Assembly (NCBI RefSeq): GCF_013256625.1
Contig: NZ_CP053908.1
Coordinates: 310,001 to 374,000, forward strand
Reading direction: 5' to 3'
Length of the DNA stretch: 64,000 bases
Source of the DNA: Hymenobacter sp. BRD128
GTDB lineage: Bacteria; Bacteroidota; Bacteroidia; Cytophagales; Hymenobacteraceae
The position numbers and the translations under genes were made by a program. The stretch's first letter is position 1. Each line of letters opens with the position of its first letter. The notes beneath the pieces are model-generated. The model was given only the letters and a program-made list of their open reading frames with translations, had not been told where the DNA came from and searched no databases. Below are positions 1 to 7,863 of this stretch, piece by piece.

Positions 1-1
1 C

Positions 2-625
2 GCCTACCTCGATACCGGGGCTATGTACCGGGGCGTTACGCTTTTCCTGCTGGAAAACGGGATTGCCTTCGATGATATGCCCCGCGTGGAGCAGGCCCTG
101 CGCGATGATATTCACCTCAGCTTCAAGCGCAACCGCCGCACCGGCCGCAATGAGCTGTGCCTGAACGATAGAATCCGGGAAGACGATATCCGCCAGATGC
201 GCATTTCCAACTCCGTGAGCGAGGTATCGGTGATAGCTCAGGTGCGCCACGCCATGGTGGCCCAGCAGCAGCGCATGGGCCGCAAGCGCGGCGTGGTGAT
301 GGACGGCCGCGACATCGGCACTACGGTTTTTCCCGATGCCGAGGTCAAGATTTTTATGACTGCCGAGGTCGAAGTCCGGGCCCGCCGCCGCCAGGAGGAG
401 CTAGCCGCCAAGGGCGAGCACGTGGAGCTGGCCGATATTATCGAAAACCTGCGCAAGCGCGACCACATCGACTCGACCCGCGTCGAAAGCCCCCTGCGCC
501 GCGCCGCCGATGCCGTGCTACTCGATACTACGCACATCACTATTACCGAACAGGTTGATTTTGTGCTCGATAAAGTATCGTCGGCATTGTTTGCCGCCTA
601 CGCTCACAAAGTGAGTGCCCGCTGA
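2..625 (+). CDS. cmk: Cytidylate kinase, 5' end outside the window
   Basis: Phosphorylates CMP and dCMP using ATP in the cytoplasm (pyrimidine nucleotide metabolism). The frame is open from the left edge, so the N-terminus and P-loop are missing; the first visible residues read AYLDTGAMYRG, the nucleotide-binding TGAMYR motif of the family. Further on, RGVVMDGRDIGTTVFPDA matches the conserved VxDGRDIGTxVxPxA block of CMP kinases, followed by the Arg-rich lid segment. About 207 residues are visible, close to the usual 220-230, so only some 20 residues are cut off. In many Bacteroidota cmk lies close to ispH; here two envelope genes on the opposite strand lie between them. Identification is by motif recognition. 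Confidence 0.95.
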   Translation, partial: AYLDTGAMYRGVTLFLLENGIAFDDMPRVEQALRDDIHLSFKRNRRTGRNELCLNDRIREDDIRQMRISNSVSEVSVIAQVRHAMVAQQQRMGRKRGVVMDGRDIGTTVFPDAEVKIFMTAEVEVRARRRQEELAAKGEHVELADIIENLRKRDHIDSTRVESPLRRAADAVLLDTTHITITEQVDFVLDKVSSALFAAYAHKVSAR

Positions 626-687
626 GTAGTTTGAGTAATATTATTCAAATCAGCAGAACGACATTACGCAGCCCACGCTCGGTACTC

Positions 688-1658
688 TCATTGGAGCCGG
701 GCAATATCGGCGGCCAGGCGCCGGCTGAATTGCTCGGCCGCGCCGCGCGTGATGTGGTTGCCGTCGTTGGTAGGATAAGGCTGGTCGAGGTAGTTGAGGT
801 AAGGCACGCCTAGCGAACGGGCAAGGCTGCTCAAGGAGCGGTCGAATGCAGGTTGATATTCTTTTTCGAGCGCGGCCATCTCGGGGCCGGTGGGCAGCCG
901 CACCAGCACTACCTGGCCGTGTTTTTTCAAAAACGCGATAGTCTGCACCAAGCTACCCTCGCGGGCGGCTGCCACCGTGCTGGTAGCCGCCAAAGAACGG
1001 TAGGTAGCCAGTTTTTCGGCGGTGCGGCGGCGCAGCAGCGCCGGGTTGGCAGTGGGGGGGGCAGGGCTATTTCGAGCCAGCCGTCGGGGTGCAGGCGCTC
1101 CACTACCCGGGCGGTGTCGGTGGCGAGTAGCAGCTGGTAGAATGGCTTGTGCAGGTAGTGCGCCAGGTAGTCGAGGTTGGGGTTTTGACTTACGCTGGCT
1201 AGCCGGCTCACCATGGAGTTAGTTTCGGGAAAAACGATGGCTTTAGTCCGGCTGGCTGATTTTGCGAAGCCTACCGTATCGCGGGGCTGCCCTTCTTTCG
1301 GTAAAGACAAGGACCACGGGTCAACGGCCAGCACAAATAAGCCGTGCCGCGTGCCAGGCGCCAGCTTGCGCTCGATACTGCGCAAGTAGCCCGGCCCGTA
1401 GGGCGACTCGGCCAGCGTGAAAGCGTAATTGAGCCACGGCCCGGTAAAGCGTGCGTTCAGCCGCACGGCCAGCACGCCGGGCTTGATGGCCTGCGCGGCC
1501 CGCGAGGTGCCCAGTACCAGCGAGCCCGCCGCCGGGCACGTGAAGCGCGCATAAAAGGCATCGACGTAGCCGCGCCGCAGGCCTGCCGCCAGGCCCAGCC
1601 CGCCCACTAGCCCCACTATGCCTAGCAACAGCCCCAGGCGCAGCACCAGCTTCAGCAT
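688..1658 (-). CDS. SGNH/AlgJ-DltD-like partner of the MBOAT acyltransferase, frame disrupted as sequenced
   Basis: Two reading frames make one protein: an N-terminal part (1658 down to about 1062) starting MLKLVLRLGLLLGIVG, a single membrane anchor, and a C-terminal part down to 688. They join if one base is added to the run of eight G at 1054-1061 (C8 on the coding strand). The N-terminal part has a GTSR motif after the anchor (SGNH block I-like) and the C-terminal part ends with DGNHITRGA, matching the catalytic DxxH of SGNH hydrolases. It lies 21 bases downstream of an MBOAT gene, the usual arrangement of membrane acyl-transfer pairs such as AlgI/AlgJ. The inferred role is periplasmic transfer of acyl groups to a polysaccharide. 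The shift may be a sequencing error or a phase-variable tract. Confidence 0.7.
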
Positions 1659-1679
1659 AGCGAGGAGTCTTTGGTTAAG

Positions 1680-3146
1680 TTAGAATTGGAAATAAATGAA
1701 TTGGCTGCTACCAAAAATACCGAAATACAGGATGGCCAGCAGCAGCCCGGCGTAGCTGGCCCAGCGCCCGGCGGCTGGCCACCGGGCTAGCCAGGCCGCC
1801 ACCGAGTCGCGCTCGGCGCGGTAGTCTACGGCCGCCAATATCCCCACGGCCCCCGCCGCCGCCAGCAGCTCGGCGGCAAAGTGCCGGCCCAACCCAGCTA
1901 GTGCCGCGGGCAGCTGGGTGGCAGGAGCCTGGCCCCAACCTCGCAGCACATGCGTGCTGATGTAGCAGGCATCGGCTAGGGTGTTGGCCCGAAAAAAAAT
2001 CCAGGCGTAGCTCACCAGCAACAGCGTGCTGGCCATGCCCAGCGCGTGCAGCAGGCGCGGCCGGCTGGCTAGCCCCAGCCCGCGCGCCAGTGCGGCGCGG
2101 GCCGGCTGGGTAAAGGCTTCGGCCACCAGATACAAGCCGTGCAGGGCGCCCCAGGCCACAAACGTCCAGCTGGCGCCGTGCCACAAGCCACTTAACAAGA
2201 AGACGGTAAACAGGTTGGCGTAGCGCCGCACGGGTCCGCGCCGGTTGCCGCCCAGCGGAATGTACACGTAGTCGCGAAACCAGCCGGAGAGCGACATGTG
2301 CCAGCGCCGCCAAAAATCGCCGACCGAAGTGGCGAAGTAGGGTTGCCGAAAGTTGAGCACCAGCTGGTACCCGAGCACCCGCGCCGCGCCGCGCGCCAGG
2401 TCGGTATAGCCCGAAAAGTCGGTGTAAATCTGGCCCGTAAACGCGGCCACTGCCAGCACCAGCGGCAGCCCTTCGAAGCGGTGCGGGTGGTTGAATACCG
2501 GGTTGGCAAGTAGCGCCAGGCGGTCGGCAATCACCACTTTCTTAAACATGCCCCAGGCCATGAGGCGCAGCCCGCTAGCCACCCGGCCGTAGTCGAAGCC
2601 GTGCGGCCGCCGCAGCTGCGGTAGCATTTGCCCGCCCCGCTCAATGGGCCCCGCCACCAGCTGCGGCCAGAACGCCACGAACAGCGCAAACCGCCCCAGA
2701 TGCTGCTCGGCCTTGAGCTTGCCCTGGTACACATCCACGATATAAGCCACCGACTGAAACGTGTAGAACGACACGCCCACCGGCAGCGCCAGCGCCAGCG
2801 TGGGCGCCGCCAGCGGCACGTGCAGCGCGGCGGCCAGCGCCACGGCCGTATCGCGGAAGAAATTGAAGTACTTAAAAATGAACAGCGTGCCCAGGTTGCT
2901 GGCCAGGCTGAGGTAGAGCCAGGGCCGGCGCTGGGCGGGGCTGGCCAGCCGGCTCATGCGCACCCCGCTGAAGTAGTCGAGCAGGGTAGTGGCCGCCAGC
3001 AGCAGGCCGTACACGGGCTTCCAGCTCAGGTAGAAATAGTAGCTCGATACCAGCAGCAGCGGCGCCCGCCAGCGCGCCGGCAGCGCAAAATAGAGCCCGA
3101 CGACAACCGGGAAAAAAATGAGAAAGTGAAGCGAATTAAAAAGCAT
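1680..3146 (-). CDS. MBOAT family membrane-bound O-acyltransferase (AlgI-like)
   Basis: Multi-pass inner-membrane O-acyltransferase of 488 residues. The start at 3146 (MLFNSLHFLIFFP) is the typical N-terminus of this family; the frame stays open upstream but that extension has no family character. The core contains DFWRRWHMSLSGWFRDYVY and, about 40 residues later, LLSGLWHGASW, whose His is the conserved MBOAT active-site residue. About 10-12 hydrophobic segments are apparent. Family members move acyl groups (often acetyl) across the membrane to alginate, cellulose, peptidoglycan or teichoic acids; the acceptor here cannot be told from sequence. It precedes the SGNH-type partner on the same strand, suggesting one operon. 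Confidence 0.93.
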   Translation of the reverse strand: MLFNSLHFLIFFPVVVGLYFALPARWRAPLLLVSSYYFYLSWKPVYGLLLAATTLLDYFSGVRMSRLASPAQRRPWLYLSLASNLGTLFIFKYFNFFRDTAVALAAALHVPLAAPTLALALPVGVSFYTFQSVAYIVDVYQGKLKAEQHLGRFALFVAFWPQLVAGPIERGGQMLPQLRRPHGFDYGRVASGLRLMAWGMFKKVVIADRLALLANPVFNHPHRFEGLPLVLAVAAFTGQIYTDFSGYTDLARGAARVLGYQLVLNFRQPYFATSVGDFWRRWHMSLSGWFRDYVYIPLGGNRRGPVRRYANLFTVFLLSGLWHGASWTFVAWGALHGLYLVAEAFTQPARAALARGLGLASRPRLLHALGMASTLLLVSYAWIFFRANTLADACYISTHVLRGWGQAPATQLPAALAGLGRHFAAELLAAAGAVGILAAVDYRAERDSVAAWLARWPAAGRWASYAGLLLAILYFGIFGSSQFIYFQF

Positions 3147-3285
3147 GGGCCGCGGGTGGGGCCGTAAAGTTCGGCCGAAAGGCTCAAGCGGCCCGCTATG
3201 GCCCGCCTGGCTAGCCCTGCAAGCCGAAAAATGAGCTGCCGCCCGACATTTTTGCCAGGCTGCCCGCAACCACTGACCGGCTGCG

Positions 3286-3293
3286 TACCTTTG
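3286..3293 (+). promoter_or_regulatory. -7 promoter element upstream of ispH
   Basis: TACCTTTG matches the Bacteroidota sigma-A -7 consensus TAnnTTTG. It ends 43 bases before the ispH ATG at 3337. No clear -33 TTG is seen at the usual 17-23 base spacing. Confidence 0.55.
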
Positions 3294-3336
3294 TGGCTAC
3301 GAACCCAAGGGCTTATCGGGGGGTTTGATAGCCACT

Positions 3337-4223
3337 ATGCAGGTAACCATCGATAAAAACTCGGGTATTGTTTTGGGGTCGAATTCGCCATCCAGATGGC
3401 CGAAGACGAGCTGAGCCACAGCGACAACCACACGCTGTATTGCCTCGGCGATATCGTGCACAACCGCATGGAGGTGGAGCGCCTGCACCAGCAGGGCCTG
3501 CGCGTGATTGACCGCGAGCAGCTCGGCACCCTGCACGACTGCAAGGTGCTCATCCGGGCCCACGGCGAGCCGCCCGAAACCTACCAGCTAGCTTTGCAAA
3601 ACAACCTGGAGCTGATTGATGCCAGCTGCCCGGTAGTGCTCAAACTGCAAAACCGGGTGAAGCACGCCTTCGACGCTACCACCCGCGAAAATGGCCAGAT
3701 TGTGATTTACGGCCAGCCCGGCCACGCCGAAGTCATCGGCCTCACCGGCCAGACGCGCAACCAGGCGCTCATCGTGATGACCGAGGCCGACCTCGACCAG
3801 ATTGACTTTACGCGGCCCGTCACGCTCTTCAGCCAGACCACCAAAAGTACGGCCGGCTTCTACAAGATGAAAGCGCTGATTGAGGCGCGCATTGCCGCCG
3901 CCGGTGGCGCGCTCGAAAGCTTCGACGCCAACGACAGCATTTGCCGGCAGGTGAGCAACCGCGAGCCCCAGCTAGCCCGCTTTGCCCAGGAGCACGACGT
4001 AATTCTGTTCGTAAGCGGCCGCAAAAGCTCGAATGGCAAAGCCTTGTTTTCGGTCGTAAACGCGGTGAATACGCGGAGCTACTTCATTGAAAACGAAGGC
4101 GAAATCCAGGAAGGGTGGTTTGCCGGCGCTAGCTCGGTAGGCATCTGCGGCGCTACCAGCACCCCGCTGTGGCTGATGCGCCAGGTGCAGGAGCGCGTGC
4201 AGGGGCTGGAGGTAGTCGCGTAG
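3337..4223 (+). CDS. ispH: 4-hydroxy-3-methylbut-2-enyl diphosphate reductase, frame disrupted near the start as sequenced
   Basis: Last step of the MEP isoprenoid pathway: a 4Fe-4S enzyme converting HMBPP to IPP and DMAPP. The ATG at 3337 opens MQVTIDKNSG, the expected N-terminus, but the frame is lost at 3367-3374. Adding one T (giving ATTTGTTTT) restores GICFGVEFAIQMAEDELS, including the first cluster cysteine. The remaining frame (from 3396) carries the other two cluster cysteines in ASCPVVLKL and NDSICRQVSNRE. The repaired protein would be about 295 residues, typical for the family. The gene is normally essential when the MEP pathway is the only isoprenoid route, so a sequencing error is the likeliest reading; a start at an internal codon would drop an essential cysteine. 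Confidence 0.9.
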
Positions 4224-4235
4224 GGCCCGCCAGCT

Positions 4236-4485
4236 TCAGGCGGGGCTAGCCAGCGCCTGCTCATACACGCGCTTGTTCTCCTCATCGAAAACAACGAAAA
4301 CCGCTTCCTGCGGCCACGCGTGGGTGGCTAGCCACTGCCGTGCCTCGCGCACGGCAATGGCGGCCGCCTCGGCTTTCGGGTAGCCGTAGATGCCGGTGCT
4401 GATGCCGGGGAAGGCTACGGATTCCTAGAGCTAAACTGTTGTCGCCCTGCACAACGCGCAGGTGGGTAAAGGAGGCGTCGGACAT
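4236..4485 (-). pseudogene. Macro-domain (ADP-ribose hydrolase-like) remnant with internal deletion
   Basis: The start MSDASFTHLRVVQGD is the typical first strand of a macro domain. It is followed, in another frame, by AFPGISTGIYGYPKAEAA and then FVVFDEENKRVYEQAL, the conserved C-terminal part (the substrate-loop GIYGYP and final strand). Roughly the middle 100 residues, including the NAAN catalytic loop, are missing and the ends are out of frame, so no working enzyme can be made. Intact relatives remove ADP-ribose or O-acetyl-ADP-ribose. It is convergent with ispH, only 12 bases away. The deletion is too large for a read error. Confidence 0.82.
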
Positions 4486-4579
4486 AAACCTAATACGATT
4501 GAGAGGGCTGGCTACGCAACGCCCGGGCCCTGATTTTTGCCGCTTGAGGGCCGAAAATTATCGCTTGAGCAAGCGTGAA

Positions 4580-4611
4580 TTGCGAAGGGCTAGGCCAAAA
4601 ATCTACATTTG
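4580..4611 (+). promoter_or_regulatory. Promoter for the 2TM-domain gene
   Basis: A -33 TTG (4580-4582) and a -7 TACATTTG (4604-4611) are separated by 21 bases, within the Bacteroidota sigma-A range. The ATG follows at 4648, leaving about 30 bases of leader. Confidence 0.6.
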
Positions 4612-4647
4612 ACCATCACTTCCAACCACCGCTAGCCCCCATACGCC

Positions 4648-4962
4648 ATGCAGCCCCTCCGCCCCGTTACCGCCGACCCCCTCCGCGACCAGCGCCTGTG
4701 GCAGATTGCCAAGGCCCGTACCAAATTTCAGAGCCACCTGGTCACTTACCTGCTGGTGAATGCGGGGCTGTGGCTGCTGTGGGCCTTCACCACTCGGCCC
4801 TTCGAGGCGCATCAGCACGACTACCTGCCTTGGCCCATCTGGGCGACCGTATTTTGGGGCGTGGGCGTGGTAGCCCAGGGGCTAGCCGCCTACGGCAGCC
4901 TCAACCGGGGCGAGCGCACCCAGCGCGAGTATGAGCGCCTGCTGGCCCAGGACCAGCGGTAA
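4648..4962 (+). CDS. 2TM-domain small membrane protein
   Basis: A 104-residue protein. A basic, amphipathic segment (DQRLWQIAKARTKFQSHL) precedes two membrane helices, around residues 34-50 and 64-82, followed by a charged tail (RGERTQREYERLLAQ). This layout, with the first helix entered by KxxFxxHLxxYLxVN, matches the 2TM domain family found next to regulators or alone in Bacteroidota. Function is unknown in this context. It has its own promoter and lies immediately before a large palindromic element. Confidence 0.75.
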   Translation: MQPLRPVTADPLRDQRLWQIAKARTKFQSHLVTYLLVNAGLWLLWAFTTRPFEAHQHDYLPWPIWATVFWGVGVVAQGLAAYGSLNRGERTQREYERLLAQDQR

Positions 4963-4974
4963 TCCCCGATTTGT

Positions 4975-5085
4975 TAATTGCGCGCGCAATGAAATGGCGC
5001 GCGGCAATCCTTCCTTTGTCGTCAGGGGAGTACCCTGGCTAAAAAGAAAGACTGCCGCGCGCCATATTCGTTGCGCGCGCAATTA
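4975..5085. repeat. Palindromic intergenic element with about 32-bp inverted arms
   Basis: Left arm 4975-5006 and right arm 5053-5085 are inverted copies differing by one substitution and one indel. Both contain TAATTGCGCGCGCAA at the outer end and ATGGCGCGCGGCA at the inner end. The 46-base centre is unrelated to the arms. The structure resembles a REP/MITE-type unit or a very strong RNA hairpin. It fills the gap between the 2TM gene and the RimB-like gene. Confidence 0.75.
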
Positions 5086-5110
5086 TACAAAGGTTCTGTT
5101 TTTTGATTGC

Positions 5111-5617
5111 ATGAAAAAGCGCCCTGATAAACGCCTGCTCGGCCGCCGCGAGCTGATTGACCTGCCCGCGCTCGGCCTGCTGGGCGTGGTGGCCAAGGTC
5201 GATACCGGCGCCTACACCAGCGCCATTCACTGCGCTGACCTGCACCTGGAAACGGACCCCGCCACCGGCCGGCCGGTGCTGCACGTGCGCCTGCTCGACC
5301 CCGAGCACCCCGCCACCGACGGCCAGCCGCTAGCCTTCCATGAGTTTGCCGAGCGCAATATCCGCTCTTCCAACGGCGAGGTGCAGGCGCGCTACGTCAT
5401 TCGCACGGTGGTGCAGCTCTACGGCGAAGACTTCAGCACCGAGTTTTCGCTGGCCGACCGCTCCGACCTCAAGCACCCGGTGCTGCTGGGGCGCTCGCTG
5501 CTGCGCCAGGGCCGCTTCGTGGTCGATGTGGCCCGGCGCGATATGGCATATCAGGCTGAGCGCCGGGCTGCTGCGAAAAACGCCCTGCCGAGCGCCGCGC
5601 CCGGTGGGCCGGTTTAG
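5111..5617 (+). CDS. RimB-like ATP-dependent zinc protease / retropepsin-like aspartic protease
   Basis: A 168-residue protein with GVVAKVDTGAYTSAIH near residue 28, the DTGA catalytic signature of the retropepsin-like family often annotated as putative ATP-dependent zinc protease (RimB in Pseudomonas). A second conserved block, HPVLLGRSLLR, follows near residue 130, then the FVVDV end typical of the fold. The ATG at 5111 was chosen because the family begins just before the GRRELIDLP strand; the upstream open frame runs through the palindromic element. It precedes rimK by about 130 bases on the same strand. In Pseudomonas RimB acts with RimK in ribosomal S6 glutamylation; a similar role here is inferred. 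Confidence 0.85.
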   Translation: MKKRPDKRLLGRRELIDLPALGLLGVVAKVDTGAYTSAIHCADLHLETDPATGRPVLHVRLLDPEHPATDGQPLAFHEFAERNIRSSNGEVQARYVIRTVVQLYGEDFSTEFSLADRSDLKHPVLLGRSLLRQGRFVVDVARRDMAYQAERRAAAKNALPSAAPGGPV

Positions 5618-5750
5618 GCGTAGTTTGGTGCTAAAATTCAGGAAAAAAATACTGAATCTGCCGGGTAGTACCCGCCCCGGCAGCGCTTAAAGTTCGTTAT
5701 CCGCTACCGCTACCGCTATCCTGCCCTGGGCCCTGCCTATTCCACTTGTT

Positions 5751-6695
5751 ATGAAACTGGCAATTCTTTCGCGCGAGCCGCAGTCATACTCCACCCAGCG
5801 GCTGGTGGCGGCGGCCATCGAGCGCGGCCTCGAAACGCAGGTCCTCGACCACCTGCGTTGCAATCTGGTACTCGAAAAAGGCCAGCCCAGCATCCTTTAT
5901 CAGGGCCAGCCGCTGGCTAGGCCCGACGCCATTATTCCGCGCATCGGCGCCTCGGTCACGTTCTACGGCACGGCCGTAGTGCGGCAGTTTGAGATGATGA
6001 AAGTGCGCACGGCCGTTGATAGCCAAGCCATTGTGCGCTCGCGCGACAAGCTGCGCTCGATGCAGATTCTGAGCCGCGCCGGCGTGGGCATGCCCAAAAC
6101 GGCCTTCACCAACGACACCGACGAGCTGCCCGCCCTCATCGAGCACGTGGGCGGCGCCCCGGTCATTATTAAGCTCCTGGAGGGCACGCAGGGGCTAGGC
6201 GTGGTGCTGGCCGAAAGTGCCAAAGCTGCTCAGTCGGTTATCGAGGCTTTTCACAACCTCAAGGCCCGCATTCTGGTGCAGGAGTTCATTGGCGAAGCCA
6301 AAGGCGCCGATGTGCGCGCCTTCGTGGTCGATGGCGAGGTGGTGGGCGCCATGCGCCGCCAGGGCAAGGAAGGCGAGTTTCGCTCGAACCTGCACCGGGG
6401 TGGTACCGGCACGCTGGTCAAGCTGAGCCGCGCCGAAAAGGCCGCTGCTTTGCTTGCCACCAAGGCATTGGGGCTAGGGGTGGCCGGCGTCGATATGCTG
6501 CAAAGCAAGCGCGGCCCGCTGGTGCTGGAAGTCAATTCGTCGCCCGGCCTCGAAGGCATCGAAAAAGCTACCGGCCTCGACATTGCCGGGCGCATCATCG
6601 ACTACACCGCCGCCCTCACGCTGCGCAAGCGCGGCGGTAAAGCCAAGCCCAAGCGTAAGAAAGCCGCCCCCGACCCGGCCCCCGGTGCGGCCTAG
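5751..6695 (+). CDS. rimK: RimK-type ATP-grasp ligase (S6 glutamate ligase family)
   Basis: An ATP-grasp enzyme of 314 residues that joins glutamate to a protein C-terminus, classically ribosomal protein S6. [18 protein letters not shown] matches the family N-terminus; [18 protein letters not shown], the ATP-binding [10 protein letters not shown] loop, and [14 protein letters not shown] (metal-binding DMLxS...EVNxSPG block) are all present. The C-terminus has a Lys/Pro-rich tail ([15 protein letters not shown]) of about 20 residues not seen in E. coli RimK. It lies between a RimB-like protease and an aspartoacylase-like enzyme, a recurring trio. The true acceptor could be another protein or peptide. 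Confidence 0.9.
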   Translation: MKLAILSREPQSYSTQRLVAAAIERGLETQVLDHLRCNLVLEKGQPSILYQGQPLARPDAIIPRIGASVTFYGTAVVRQFEMMKVRTAVDSQAIVRSRDKLRSMQILSRAGVGMPKTAFTNDTDELPALIEHVGGAPVIIKLLEGTQGLGVVLAESAKAAQSVIEAFHNLKARILVQEFIGEAKGADVRAFVVDGEVVGAMRRQGKEGEFRSNLHRGGTGTLVKLSRAEKAAALLATKALGLGVAGVDMLQSKRGPLVLEVNSSPGLEGIEKATGLDIAGRIIDYTAALTLRKRGGKAKPKRKKAAPDPAPGAA

Positions 6696-6811
6696 CGCCA
6701 AGCCCAGCCGTAGGTGCGGGTAATGGAGTTGGCCGGATTCTTGAGCGGCGGCTGGCTTTCTGGTACCTACCGGTGGGCTAGCCTGCTCTGAGGCGCTGCC
6801 GGCCTTTGGCG

Positions 6812-7768
6812 ATGACAACTGACAATTATCTGGCCCTGAATGGCCTACGTATTCAACCCGGCGAGCGGGTGCTCACGCGCCTGGTCATTTCGCGCCTACC
6901 CTCCGGGGCCGTTATCGACGTGCCGGTGCATGTTATCCGGGCTACTGAGCCCGGCCCGGTGCTGCTGCTGATGGCCGGCATGCACGGCGACGAGGTAAAT
7001 GGCGTCGAAACCATCCGGCGGCTCATCCGGCGCGATTTGTTGCAGCCCACGCGCGGCACCGTCATCGCCATTCCCATTCTCAACATCTACGGCTTTCTCA
7101 ATTTCAGCCGCGAGGTGCCCGACGGCAAGGACGTCAACCGCTCGTTTCCGGGCCACCCGCGCGGCTCGGTGGCTAGCCGGGTGGCTTACCGCTTCATGCG
7201 CGAAATCATGCCGCTGGTAGATTATGGCATCGACTTTCACACCGGTGGTGCGGCCCGGGCCAATCATCCGCAACTGCGCTGCGTGCTGGGTGAGAACGCT
7301 GGCATCGATGCGCTGGCGGCGGCCTTCGCGGCGCCGTTTACGCTGCATGCGCGCCTGCGCACGGGCTCGCTGCGGGCCACGGCCCACGCCCTGGGCAAGC
7401 CTATTATCGTGTACGAAACCGGCGAAAGCCTGCGCTTCGACGAGGCCGGCATCGAGGAAGCCATTGCGGGCACGCTGCGGGTGCTGCACCACCTGGGCAT
7501 GGGCCCCGAAGGCCCGGCGCCGGCCCGGCCCAACATCGTGTGCCACCGCCACCGCTGGCTGCGGGCACGCTACGCGGGCTTGTTTCGGGCGCACGTAGCG
7601 CTGGGCGATTTTGTGACGGAAGGCCAGATTTTTGGCTCCATTGCCGACCCCTACGGCGAGCAGTCGGTACGCCTTGAAGCCAGGGCCAGCGGCTACGTCA
7701 TCGGCCTCAACTACATGCCGGTAGTAAACCAGGGCGACGCGCTGCTGCACCTGGCTATGCCGGTGTAG
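6812..7768 (+). CDS. Succinylglutamate desuccinylase/aspartoacylase family metal-dependent hydrolase
   Basis: A zinc carboxypeptidase-like amidohydrolase of about 318 residues. GMHGDEVNGVE carries the HxxE zinc ligands, DGKDVNRSFPG the substrate-binding NR motif, and DYGIDFHTGG the third zinc ligand His. The C-terminal region (from about residue 235) is the beta-rich domain usual in the family. The ATG at 6812 is used; a TTG six bases upstream is also in frame. Substrate is unknown: relatives remove acyl groups from glutamate or aspartate. Its place after rimK suggests action on glutamyl conjugates, which is inference only. Confidence 0.85.
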   Translation: MTTDNYLALNGLRIQPGERVLTRLVISRLPSGAVIDVPVHVIRATEPGPVLLLMAGMHGDEVNGVETIRRLIRRDLLQPTRGTVIAIPILNIYGFLNFSREVPDGKDVNRSFPGHPRGSVASRVAYRFMREIMPLVDYGIDFHTGGAARANHPQLRCVLGENAGIDALAAAFAAPFTLHARLRTGSLRATAHALGKPIIVYETGESLRFDEAGIEEAIAGTLRVLHHLGMGPEGPAPARPNIVCHRHRWLRARYAGLFRAHVALGDFVTEGQIFGSIADPYGEQSVRLEARASGYVIGLNYMPVVNQGDALLHLAMPV

Positions 7769-7850
7769 TGGAAAGTAGAATTGGGAATTAGCGCTTGGCG
7801 ATTGGGATAATTCTTCACTCCTCATTCTGAATTCCAAATTCAACTCGTTC

Positions 7851-7858
7851 TACCTTTG
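7851..7858 (+). promoter_or_regulatory. -7 promoter element abutting the OmpH-like gene
   Basis: TACCTTTG (consensus TAnnTTTG) ends only five bases before the ATG at 7864. Transcription would start at or next to the start codon, so the message would be leaderless or nearly so. Confidence 0.6.
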
Positions 7859-7863
7859 CGAAC

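Noticed and set aside
3147-3269. N-terminal extension of the MBOAT protein
   Set aside because: The 41 added residues are unlike family members, whose proteins begin MLFNS.
6896-7843. Long 315-codon open frame antisense to the aspartoacylase-like gene
   Set aside because: It mirrors a well-supported gene, is Arg/His-rich without motifs, and is a common by-product of GC-rich coding sequence.
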